A stretch of 6,661 nucleotides of DNA, from assembly GCA_001768155.1 (NCBI GenBank), contig MENC01000090.1:12122-18782 (forward strand), given 5' to 3'. Of the stretch, positions 1 to 6,171 are shown in pieces; the stretch's first letter is position 1, and each line of letters opens with the position of its first letter. A program made the position numbers and the translations under genes. The notes beneath the pieces are model-generated. The model did no database searches and was not told the origin of the DNA. It saw only the letters and a program-made list of their open reading frames with translations. This stretch comes from Bacteroidetes bacterium GWA2_30_7. Its GTDB lineage: Bacteria; Bacteroidota; Bacteroidia; Bacteroidales; GWF2-33-38.

Positions 1-16
1 CAATGAAACAATTTAT

Positions 17-36
17 AGTTCTGTATATAAAGAACT
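17..36 (-). terminator. weak hairpin after the epimerase gene
   Basis: A perfect 6-bp inverted repeat, AGTTCT at 17-22 and AGAACT at 31-36, with an 8-nt AT-only-but-one loop, lies a few bases beyond the stop of the minus-strand epimerase gene. The stem is short and no clear U-run follows it on the minus strand. It could be a weak terminator or chance in AT-rich DNA. Confidence 0.25.
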
Positions 37-43
37 TACTGAT

Positions 44-448
44 TTAATTTTTTTCACAAATTTCTGTAAGTACACCAAAAGTTGATTTTGGATGCAAAAA
101 TGCAATATCTAGTCCTTCTGCACCTTTTCGTGGAGTTTTGTCGATTAATGTAACGCCTTCTTTTTCAATTGCATTTAAGGAGTTTTGAATATTATCAACT
201 GCAAAAGCTATATGATGGATTCCTTCGCCTTTTTTCTCAATAAATTTTCCTATTGGACCATCGGGGTCGGTTGTTTCGAGTAATTCGATTTTTGTTTCAC
301 CAACTTTAAAGAAAGCTGTTTTTACTTTTTGCTCTGTAACTTCTTCTATTGCATAGCACTTCATGCCAAAAACCTTTTCGTAATACATAATTGCCGATTC
401 AAGGTTTTTTACTGCAATTCCAATATGTTCGATATATTTTGGTATCAT
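44..448 (-). CDS. mce: methylmalonyl-CoA epimerase
   Basis: This 134-residue protein interconverts (R)- and (S)-methylmalonyl-CoA in the cytoplasm, linking methylmalonyl-CoA mutase to propionyl-CoA/biotin-dependent decarboxylase steps (propionate production or use). It has the two-module vicinal-oxygen-chelate fold: the first module begins at IEHIGIAV (residues 6-13) and the second at GIHHIAFAV (76-84). By alignment from memory with the Propionibacterium enzyme, the metal ligands are H8, E55 (in KIELLE), H79 and E129 (in LTEIC), and E39 is the likely acid/base. The pattern APRKGAEG-like (105-112) and FLHPKS (117-122) is typical of bacterial epimerases. Length is normal and the start lies directly before the first beta strand. 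No Shine-Dalgarno sequence precedes it, as usual for Bacteroidota. It is separated from the upstream enolase gene by a hairpin, so co-transcription is unlikely. Identification is firm. Confidence 0.95.
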   Translation of the reverse strand: MIPKYIEHIGIAVKNLESAIMYYEKVFGMKCYAIEEVTEQKVKTAFFKVGETKIELLETTDPDGPIGKFIEKKGEGIHHIAFAVDNIQNSLNAIEKEGVTLIDKTPRKGAEGLDIAFLHPKSTFGVLTEICEKN

Positions 449-588
449 ATTTTAGTTGATTAGTTTAGGAGTTTTATGTTTTAATTTTGGGGAGTATTAT
501 ACTTGTTTCAGGATTGAAATTTTGAGAATTGTGATTTATTTGAGTTTTATTTTTTGCTTTTTTGAGTTTTCTTATAGGAAATAAATAG

Positions 589-624
589 AAATGCCCGTGT
601 ACATATTTCATACACAGGGCATTT
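589..624 (-). terminator. strong hairpin terminator of enolase
   Basis: A long inverted repeat lies 22 nt beyond the enolase stop codon. AAATGCCC (589-596) pairs with GGGCATTT (617-624), and GTGTA (597-601) pairs with TACAC (611-615). A single bulged A (616) and a 9-nt loop (602-610) complete it, giving 13 pairs in all. On the minus strand the stem is followed by the T-rich stretch ctatttatttcc, which fits an intrinsic terminator for the minus-strand enolase transcript. The rest of the 449-645 gap shows no gene. Confidence 0.75.
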
Positions 625-645
625 GCTAAAAATGATTACGTTATA

Positions 646-1926
646 TTATCTGTTTTTAAATGCTTTTATTCCAGCGAATTTAGAAGCTGTACCAAGTTGT
701 TTTTCAATTCGCATTAATTGATTGAATTTCTCAATTCGTTCGCTTCTACAACCGCTACCTGTTTTTAAATGTCCAGCATTGACAGCAACTGTGAGGTCGG
801 CAATGAAACTATCTGAAGTTTCTCCGCTACGGTGAGAAACAAAACATTTATAATTATTTCGATAAGCAAGTTCGATTGTTTCTAATGTTTCGGTTACAGA
901 GCCTATTTGATTAAGTTTTATTAATACGCTGTTAGCAACTTTTTGCTCAATACCTTTTTCAACAATAGCTTTATTGGTGCAAAATAAATCATCACCTACA
1001 ATTTCGATTTTATTTCCAAGTACTGAAGTAATATTTTTCCATCCTTCCCAATCGTTTTCAGCTAAACCATCTTCTAAAGAAACAATAGGATACTGTCTTA
1101 CCCAGTTTTCCCAAAGTTTAACCATATCATCGCTTGAAACTAATTTTTGAGAACTTTTGAAAAATTTATATTTGCCTTCTTCCCACATTTCACTTGTTGC
1201 AGGGTCGAGGCAAATGCTAACGTCGTCACCAGGTCTATATCCAGCTTTTACAATACCTTCGAGTATCATTTCAACAGCTTCTTCGTTAGATTTAAGATTT
1301 GGTGCAAAACCACCTTCATCGCCAACGCCGGTGCTTAAACCTTTCGATTTCAAAACAGATTTTAATGAGTGGAAAACTTCAGCACCCATTCGTATTGCTT
1401 CTGTAAAAGATGGTGCATTATGTGGTGCAATCATAAATTCCTGAAAGTCAACTGTATTGTCGGCATGGCTGCCACCATTTATAACATTCATACATGGGAC
1501 AGGTAAAACGTGAGCATTTGCCCCGCCTAAATACTGATATAAAGGTATGTTCAAACTAAACGAACGTGCACGAGCAAAAGCCATTGATACTCCGAGTATT
1601 GCATTTGCTCCAAGTTTCGATTTGTTTGGTGTTCCATCAAGATTTATTAAGAAATAATCTAATTCACGTTGTGAACCAAAACATTGAGTTTCAATTTCTT
1701 TTGCAATAATTGTATTTACATTTTCAACAGCTTTTAAAACGCCTTTGCCCCCATAACGTTTTTTGTCGCCATCACGTAGTTCACAAGCTTCACGTTCGCC
1801 GGTAGATGCCCCGCTCGGAACCATTGCAGTTGCTTTTGTATTATCATCTAATTTTATACTGACTTCTACCGTTGGATTGCCACGGGAGTCAAGAATTTCT
1901 AATGCTGTTACTTTTTTAATTTTCAT
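646..1926 (-). CDS. eno: enolase (phosphopyruvate hydratase)
   Basis: This 426-residue cytoplasmic enzyme converts 2-phosphoglycerate to phosphoenolpyruvate in glycolysis and gluconeogenesis. All hallmark sites are visible: DSRGNPTVE (13-21), the mobile loop SGASTG (38-43), GGSHA with H154, catalytic E204 in GDEGGF, and Mg ligands D241, E285 (SLEDG) and D312 (GDDLF). Catalytic K337 (LIKLNQIG), SHRSGET (364-370) with H365, and K388 (HLKTG) complete the active site. Length is normal and the ATG start sits directly before the first conserved strand. Some signature positions differ from the enolase usual in Bacteroidota as I recall it: CLDPATSEMW at 239-248, and GCRSERIEKFNQ at 392-403 where I would expect SRSDRMAKYNQ. 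This could mark a divergent lineage or an acquired copy. It is transcribed away from the plus-strand membrane enzyme gene and followed by a strong terminator, so it is probably monocistronic. Confidence 0.97.
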   Translation of the reverse strand: MKIKKVTALEILDSRGNPTVEVSIKLDDNTKATAMVPSGASTGEREACELRDGDKKRYGGKGVLKAVENVNTIIAKEIETQCFGSQRELDYFLINLDGTPNKSKLGANAILGVSMAFARARSFSLNIPLYQYLGGANAHVLPVPCMNVINGGSHADNTVDFQEFMIAPHNAPSFTEAIRMGAEVFHSLKSVLKSKGLSTGVGDEGGFAPNLKSNEEAVEMILEGIVKAGYRPGDDVSICLDPATSEMWEEGKYKFFKSSQKLVSSDDMVKLWENWVRQYPIVSLEDGLAENDWEGWKNITSVLGNKIEIVGDDLFCTNKAIVEKGIEQKVANSVLIKLNQIGSVTETLETIELAYRNNYKCFVSHRSGETSDSFIADLTVAVNAGHLKTGSGCRSERIEKFNQLMRIEKQLGTASKFAGIKAFKNR

Positions 1927-1946
1927 AATTATTTATATTAAGTTAT

Positions 1947-1977
1947 AAAAGATAATTAACTATTTTCTTTCAATAAA
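1947..1977 (-). promoter_or_regulatory. candidate enolase promoter, Bacteroidota type
   Basis: On the minus strand TATCTTTT (1954 down to 1947) matches the Bacteroidota -7 element TAnnTTTG at all but the last base. TTTA (1977-1974) lies exactly 19 nt upstream, one mismatch from the -33 TTTG. Transcription would start about 15-20 nt before the enolase ATG. Each element has one mismatch in AT-rich DNA, so chance is a real alternative. Confidence 0.35.
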
Positions 1978-1992
1978 AGCCGGATGTTTTTT

Positions 1993-2035
1993 CACTGTAA
2001 ATTTCACTTTCAACTTGGAAGTGCTACACTGTAAA
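1993..2035. repeat. paired CACTGTAAA repeats flanking a hairpin
   Basis: In the divergent gap CACTGTAAA occurs twice in the same orientation (1993-2001 and 2027-2035), 34 nt apart start to start. Between the copies lies an inverted repeat (2005-2012 with 2016-2023, CACTTTCA against TGGAAGTG, one G-T pair, 3-nt loop). The cluster is visibly less AT-rich than its surroundings and sits upstream of both divergent genes. It could be a double operator, but no regulator family is recognised. Confidence 0.4.
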
Positions 2036-2109
2036 AGTACAAATTCTATTTTTTAATTTTCTTATTAATGAGAAATAATTTATATTTTAATTTTAAAAAC
2101 ATCTAAATT

Positions 2110-2140
2110 TTTATTTTTCATTTTTTTTCAATTAGGTTTG
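2110..2140 (+). promoter_or_regulatory. candidate promoter of the LtaS-like/lipid kinase operon
   Basis: TAGGTTTG (2133-2140) is a full match to the Bacteroidota -7 element TAnnTTTG. TTTA (2110-2113) lies exactly 19 nt upstream, one mismatch from the -33 TTTG. The ATG at 2148 begins only 7 nt after the -7 element, so transcription would start at or next to the start codon. The message would then be leaderless or nearly so. If that is wrong, the match is chance or the true promoter lies further upstream. Confidence 0.4.
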
Positions 2141-2147
2141 TGGCTGA

Positions 2148-4043
2148 ATGAAAACGTACTTCTATATTCTTAGAGTTTTTACTTACAGGATTCTACTCCT
2201 GATGATAATGTTAACGATTAGTCGATTGTATTTCTATTTTGCAAACTTTCAATATTTTATTAGTGAAGATATTAGCGAATTGCTTATAGCTTTTTCGCAT
2301 GGATTACGATTTGATATTTCGAGCATAGCAATTTTTAATTTTGTATTCATATTTCTGAGTTTATTTCCAATAATTTTTCAATCGAATAGGAAATTTCAAA
2401 TTTTATTAAAAATTCTATTTTTAGGAGTTAATTCAATTTTGCTTTTTACAAATTTTGTTGATTCAGAATATTTTAAGTTCACAAATAAACGTTCTACTTT
2501 CGATATTTTTAGCATGATAACTACTGGAAATGATTTTATTCATTTAATCCCGGTATTTTTAAATGATTATTGGTACACAGTTCTGGTTTGGTTTATTACT
2601 GTGTTGATAATGTGGAAAATATATCCCAAATTTAAATTAATAAGTTTTGAAAAATTTGAATTTAAAAAAATCGTAGCTCAAGTTACGATAAGTTTAACCA
2701 TACTGAGTTTATTTTTTGTTGCATGGAGAGGAATTGAGTTACGTCCCTTGAGTATAATAAACGCTACAAAATATGCAAATTCTCATAATATTTCATTAGT
2801 TCTTAATACTCCTTTTACTATTGTAAGAACTATGAATAAGCAGGATTTGGTAAAAAAAGATTACTTCAAAGAAGATAGCTTAAAAGAATTTATAAATCCA
2901 ATCAAAAACGGATACAATGAAGGAAGTTTTAAACCATTAAATGTTGTTATTATAATTATGGAAAGCTTTGGCTCAGAGTATATTAAATTTTTAAATCATT
3001 CGGGTAAAACATACACCCCATTTCTTGATTCATTATTTGAACATAGTTTTGTATTTACTAATGCTTATGCAAATGGAAAAAAATCTATGGAAGCGTTACC
3101 TTCAATTATAACATCTATACCATCGTTAATGGATAATCCTTATATAACATCGACCTATATTTCAAACAAATTAAACAGTTTGCCAAATTTATTAAGAAAG
3201 GAAAAATATACATCTGCATTTTTTCATGGTGGTACTGATGGAACAATGGGTTTCGATTATTTTGCAAAAGCTACAGAATTTGATAAGTATTATGGTCGCA
3301 CAGAATTTAATAATGAAAAATATTTTGATGGAAATTGGGGAATTTATGATGAAGAATTTCTTCAATATACTTCGTCTGTTTTAACAACATTTAAACCGCC
3401 GTTTTTTGCATGTTTGTTTACATTATCATCGCACCATCCTTATACAATTCCTGAAAAATATGACAGCATATTTAAAGGCGGAAAGTATGAAATTTTAAAA
3501 AGCATTCAATATGCAGATTTTGCTCTTAAAAAGTTTTTTGAGAAATCAAAGAACGAGGCTTGGTTTAAAAATACATTATTTGTTTTTACAGCCGATCACA
3601 CCTCGTTAACTTTCGATAGATATTATGTAAATAACGTTGGAAAATATTCTGTTCCAATTGCATTTTATTGTGCAGGAGATTCAACAATGATAGGAATGAG
3701 TAATATTGTAGCACAACATATTGATATAATGCCAACTATTTTATCGTATTTGAATTATAATCATCCGTATTTTTCTTTAGGAGATAATATGTTTGATGAA
3801 AATTTAGCGCATTTTAATATTACTTATCTTAATGGAATTTATCAGATTATTGAAAATGATTATGTGTTGAATTTTGATGGTGAAAAAATTATTTCATTGT
3901 ATAACTATAAAAGAGATAAATACTTGATGAATAATTTGATAAAGAAAAATCAAAATCAGATTGTTGATATGAGTAATAAGTTAAAAGCATTTATACAAAT
4001 TTATAACAATAATATTATATCAAATAAAATGTATGTTGAATAA
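2148..4043 (+). CDS. LTA synthase (LtaS)-family membrane phosphoglycerol/phosphoethanolamine transferase-like protein
   Basis: This 631-residue protein has about five membrane helices (near 8-33, 56-77, 84-104, 142-159 and 174-194) followed by a large extracytoplasmic alkaline-phosphatase/sulfatase-superfamily domain from about 260 to 550. That is the layout and size of LtaS. Active-site candidates by comparison with LtaS are E272 in MESFGSEY, S313 in NGKKSMEALPS at the Thr nucleophile position, D483-H484 in FTADH, and H430 in LSSHHPY. The HGG (360-362) and NWGIYDE (396-402) segments also match the family. There is no sulfatase C-x-P-x-R, so a sulfatase is unlikely. LtaS enzymes move glycerol phosphate from phosphatidylglycerol and release diacylglycerol. 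Bacteroidota lack lipoteichoic acid, so the acceptor here is unknown; periplasmic glycans, lipids or LPS are possibilities. The last 11 nt overlap the lipid kinase gene, which suggests translational coupling. The family is sure; the substrate is not. Confidence 0.9.
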   Translation: MKTYFYILRVFTYRILLLMIMLTISRLYFYFANFQYFISEDISELLIAFSHGLRFDISSIAIFNFVFIFLSLFPIIFQSNRKFQILLKILFLGVNSILLFTNFVDSEYFKFTNKRSTFDIFSMITTGNDFIHLIPVFLNDYWYTVLVWFITVLIMWKIYPKFKLISFEKFEFKKIVAQVTISLTILSLFFVAWRGIELRPLSIINATKYANSHNISLVLNTPFTIVRTMNKQDLVKKDYFKEDSLKEFINPIKNGYNEGSFKPLNVVIIIMESFGSEYIKFLNHSGKTYTPFLDSLFEHSFVFTNAYANGKKSMEALPSIITSIPSLMDNPYITSTYISNKLNSLPNLLRKEKYTSAFFHGGTDGTMGFDYFAKATEFDKYYGRTEFNNEKYFDGNWGIYDEEFLQYTSSVLTTFKPPFFACLFTLSSHHPYTIPEKYDSIFKGGKYEILKSIQYADFALKKFFEKSKNEAWFKNTLFVFTADHTSLTFDRYYVNNVGKYSVPIAFYCAGDSTMIGMSNIVAQHIDIMPTILSYLNYNHPYFSLGDNMFDENLAHFNITYLNGIYQIIENDYVLNFDGEKIISLYNYKRDKYLMNNLIKKNQNQIVDMSNKLKAFIQIYNNNIISNKMYVE

Positions 4044-4911
4044 GCAACACCGAATACTATTTGTTATAAATCCTAAATCTGGAATTGGAAAGCAAAAAAA
4101 GATTGAGTTGCTTATTGAGAAATATCTTGATAAACAGATTTTTTCGCATGAAATAACTTATACTCAGTATGCTGGACATGCTAAGGAAATCTGTGAAACA
4201 AAAAAAAATGAATTTGAAATAATTTGTCTTGTTGGTGGCGATGGAACAATAAATGAAGGTGCTGGTAGTTTAATTAATTCAAATACTGCACTTGCAATAA
4301 TTCCAACAGGTTCGGGCAATGGTTTGGCTAGGCATTTAAAAATTCCGATGAAACCCGAAGATGCTTTAAAAAAACTAAATAATTTAAGTTATAAAAATAT
4401 TGATGCGTGTAAAATAAACGAACAATATTTTTTTAATGTTGCCGGAATAGGTTTTGACGGTTTAATTGCACATAAATTTGCATCGTTCGGAAAACGTGGA
4501 TTTAGCAGTTATTTAAAAATCGTTTTAAATGAATTTTCGAAATATAAAGAAAATGAATTTAACTTAATAATTGACGGAAAAACGATTAACACTAAGGCAT
4601 TTATGGTTAGTCTTGCAAATTCAAGTCAATTTGGAAATAATGTAGTTATTTCACCACAGGCTTGTATTGATGATGGATTAATAAATGTGGTAGTTTTGCG
4701 AAAATTTTCAATTATTGTAGCACCGGTTATAGCATTAAGACTTTTTACAAAATCTATTAATAATTCTTGTTTTGTTACTAATTATATCTGTAAACAATTA
4801 GAAATTAATGACTTAAAAAACATTTATTTGCACATTGATGGCGAACCGTCAATTATAAATTTTCCAATTAAGATTGAGGTTTTAAATAGGGCTTTGAGGG
4901 TTGTTGTGTAA
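4033..4911 (+). CDS. diacylglycerol kinase family lipid kinase (DgkB/YegS type)
   Basis: This 292-residue cytoplasmic or membrane-associated kinase belongs to the family that uses ATP to phosphorylate diacylglycerol or related lipids such as sphingoid bases. Visible motifs in order are NPKSG (13-17), the nucleotide-binding GGDGT (68-72), PTGSGNGLARHL (91-102), GIGFDG (138-143), DDG (213-215) and HIDGE (267-271). DgkB-type enzymes use the last two regions for a structural Mg site and catalysis. Length matches the family (about 290-310). The ATG at 4033 lies inside the end of the LtaS-like gene (11-nt overlap, different frame) and places NPKSG at the usual distance from the N terminus. The overlap implies one mRNA and coupled translation. 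Diacylglycerol left by an LtaS-type reaction is a plausible substrate, giving phosphatidic acid. Because Bacteroidota also make sphingolipids, a long-chain-base substrate remains possible. Confidence 0.92.
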   Translation: MLNKQHRILFVINPKSGIGKQKKIELLIEKYLDKQIFSHEITYTQYAGHAKEICETKKNEFEIICLVGGDGTINEGAGSLINSNTALAIIPTGSGNGLARHLKIPMKPEDALKKLNNLSYKNIDACKINEQYFFNVAGIGFDGLIAHKFASFGKRGFSSYLKIVLNEFSKYKENEFNLIIDGKTINTKAFMVSLANSSQFGNNVVISPQACIDDGLINVVVLRKFSIIVAPVIALRLFTKSINNSCFVTNYICKQLEINDLKNIYLHIDGEPSIINFPIKIEVLNRALRVVV

Positions 4912-4925
4912 ATGTTTAATTTACA
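4907..4925. terminator. AT-rich stem-loop at the convergent junction
   Basis: TGTAAAT (4907-4913) and ATTTACA (4919-4925) form a perfect 7-bp stem with a 5-nt loop. The stem overlaps the lipid kinase stop codon within the 24-nt gap between convergent genes. A bidirectional terminator would be expected in this place. The stem is weak and lacks a U-run on either side, so the assignment is tentative. Confidence 0.3.
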
Positions 4926-4929
4926 ATAT

Positions 4930-4958
4930 AACAATCTATCTTATAACATCTATCTTAT
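4930..4958. repeat. tandem 14/15-bp duplication at the GNAT 3' end
   Basis: AACAATCTATCTTAT (4930-4944) is followed directly by AACATCTATCTTAT (4945-4958). The two copies differ by one inserted A. The repeat covers the last codons and the TAG stop of the minus-strand acetyltransferase gene, so the duplication has set where that protein ends. Confidence 0.8.
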
Positions 4959-5382
4959 TTACGTCTCTAATAATATAAACTTCGTAATCTCCCAAGTATT
5001 TGAAAGAATGTTTTTTATATAAATTTAATGCTTTAAAGTTATTTTTATGTACTTCTAACTTAATTTGAAGTTCTTTTTCTTTTGCATATTCTAAAGAAGC
5101 TTGTAAAAGTGGAACTGAGAGTTTTTTTCCTTGATAATCGGGATGAATACCAAAATGATGAAGATATAGTCTTCGCCCATCATTTGTGAGCCAGGAAGTT
5201 CCAATAATTTGGTTTGAATCCTCTAATTCGAGAACTAAAAACTTCCCTCCAATTGAAATTGTTTTTTGTATAACTTCAAGATTATCTCCACGTTGAGGAT
5301 TTCCCAAATCAGTTTTTTCCCACAAGTCAATAATTTGCGAGTAATCATCTATTTTAAAATCTCGAATATTTATTATTTCCAT
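4936..5382 (-). CDS. GNAT family N-acetyltransferase
   Basis: This 148-residue protein is a single GNAT domain that transfers an acetyl group from acetyl-CoA to an amine; the substrate is unknown. The N-terminal segment IRDFKIDDYSQIIDLWEKTD (6-25) is a typical beta1-alpha1 region. Motif A is HFGIHPDYQGKKLSVPLLQ (76-94), where the pyrophosphate-binding loop Q-G-K-K-L stands in for the usual R/Q-x-x-G-x-G/A. NNFKALNLYKKHSFKYLG (114-131) is the usual motif B, with the conserved N-x-x-A-x-x-x-Y pattern. Overall it resembles the YpeA-like GNAT group. Translation starts 3 nt after the stop of the upstream Sua5/YrdC-like gene, so both are almost certainly one operon. GNAT proteins of the RimI kind often lie beside t6A synthesis genes, but RimI identity is not shown here. 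The C-terminal tail (VNKIDVIR) is set by a short tandem duplication. Confidence 0.9.
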   Translation of the reverse strand: MEIINIRDFKIDDYSQIIDLWEKTDLGNPQRGDNLEVIQKTISIGGKFLVLELEDSNQIIGTSWLTNDGRRLYLHHFGIHPDYQGKKLSVPLLQASLEYAKEKELQIKLEVHKNNFKALNLYKKHSFKYLGDYEVYIIRDVNKIDVIR

Positions 5383-5385
5383 AAA

Positions 5386-6000
5386 CTAATATTCTAACTC
5401 CCCAATTCCTTGTCTGATAATTTCAAATCTATTTCCTGTACAGTCAACTACAGTTGATGGAACATTGTTTCCATAACCACCGTCTATAACTGCATCAACC
5501 AGATTTTCATATCTTTCGTGAATTAATTCGGGGTCGGTTGTAAATTCAATAATGTCGTCGGTATCGTGAATTGAAGTACTCATAATAGGATTTCCTAAAG
5601 CATTAACTATCTGACGTGGAATATTATGTGAAGGAATCCTGATACCAACGGTTTTCTTTTTACTTTTAAATAACTTTGGAACATTATTATTTGCCTCTAA
5701 TATAAATGTAAATGGACCTGGTAAGTTCCTTTTCATTAATTTAAAAGTCTCGTTATTAAGCGGTTTAGTAAAATCGGAGAGATGGCTTAAATCGTAACAA
5801 ATAAAAGAAAAATTTGCCTTTTCAAGCTTAATTCCTTTAATACGAGCAATTTGCTCAACTGCTTTTGGGTTATTTATGTCGCAACCAAGTCCATAAACTG
5901 TATCGGTTGGGTAAATTATTATTCCGCCTCTTTTTAATAAATCAACAATTTTATTAATCTCTCGTTCGCTAGGATTATCGGGATGTATTTTGATTAACAT
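5386..6000 (-). CDS. Sua5/YciO/YrdC family protein (L-threonylcarbamoyladenylate synthase-like, YciO type)
   Basis: This 204-residue YrdC-fold protein is close in length and layout to E. coli YciO (about 206). TsaC/Sua5 relatives make threonylcarbamoyl-AMP from threonine, bicarbonate and ATP for tRNA t6A37; the role of YciO-type members is less settled. Family motifs are IHPDNPSEREIN (5-16), GGIIIYPTDTVYGLGCD (25-41), NLPGPFTFIL (92-101), GIRIPSH (119-125), STS (141-143), PSTVVDCT (181-188) and a terminal IIRQGIGE (194-201). The opening IHPDNP and the closing RQGIGE are YciO-like. The K-x-R-x-x-x-K-P segment of TsaC reads KGIKLEKAN (55-63), so the Arg is replaced, again as in YciO. TVYGLG, however, is TsaC-like. 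It heads a two-gene operon with the GNAT gene and has a consensus Bacteroidota promoter about 25 nt upstream. If no other Sua5/TsaC exists in the genome, this would be the t6A enzyme. Confidence 0.88.
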   Translation of the reverse strand: MLIKIHPDNPSEREINKIVDLLKRGGIIIYPTDTVYGLGCDINNPKAVEQIARIKGIKLEKANFSFICYDLSHLSDFTKPLNNETFKLMKRNLPGPFTFILEANNNVPKLFKSKKKTVGIRIPSHNIPRQIVNALGNPIMSTSIHDTDDIIEFTTDPELIHERYENLVDAVIDGGYGNNVPSTVVDCTGNRFEIIRQGIGELEY

Positions 6001-6025
6001 TTGCTAAATAGTTCAATATAAAATG

Positions 6026-6056
6026 CAAATGTATAGTTTCTAGTCTGTATTTCAAA
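6026..6056 (-). promoter_or_regulatory. consensus Bacteroidota promoter of the yciO-like/GNAT operon
   Basis: On the minus strand TTTG (6056-6053), a 19-nt spacer and TACATTTG (6033-6026) match the Bacteroidota sigma-70 consensus (-33 TTTG, -7 TAnnTTTG) at every defined base. Transcription would begin near 6020, leaving an untranslated leader of about 20 nt before the ATG at 6000. It is the best promoter in the window and supports the lineage call. Confidence 0.65.
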
Positions 6057-6107
6057 TAAGAAGAAATGTTTAATAATTGAAAAGTTGAAGGGTTTAAATG
6101 TTTATGT

Positions 6108-6130
6108 TTAGTTTGTCTTTTAGACACTAA
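6108..6130 (-). terminator. possible hairpin after the LEA type 2 gene
   Basis: TTAGT (6108-6112) pairs with ACTAA (6126-6130), and GTCT (6115-6118) pairs with AGAC (6122-6125). A 2-nt bulge and a 3-nt loop separate the arms. It lies about 42 nt beyond the stop of the LEA type 2 gene and upstream of the yciO-like promoter. There is no U-run after it on the minus strand, so it is a weak candidate only. The remainder of the 6001-6171 gap shows no gene. Confidence 0.25.
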
Positions 6131-6171
6131 TAATAATGTTTTCAGCATGTTATAAATCTTTGAATTTGTGA

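Noticed and set aside
496..501. TATAAT on the minus strand upstream of the epimerase gene
   Set aside because: This is an E. coli-type -10 in a genome that uses TAnnTTTG. No matching upstream element was found, and such hexamers are expected by chance in AT-rich DNA.
1147..1444. Two open frames on the plus strand opposite enolase (1147-1338 and 1157-1444)
   Set aside because: They lie wholly antisense to highly conserved enolase coding sequence, have no family features and no start signals. They are shadows of the real gene.
1763..1948. Plus-strand open frame opposite the enolase 5' end and leader
   Set aside because: It is antisense to the conserved enolase N terminus. Its hydrophobic tail comes from AT-rich leader sequence and no family is recognisable.
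2041..2130. T/A-rich tracts in the divergent gap as an origin or structured RNA
   Set aside because: No DnaA boxes, iterated repeats or stable paired elements are visible. It is simple AT-rich intergenic DNA.
2148..4043. Annotation of the large membrane enzyme as a sulfatase
   Set aside because: The sulfatase fold is present, but the C/S-x-P-x-R formylglycine motif is absent. The five-helix N-terminal part and the GKKS nucleophile region match LtaS-type transferases.
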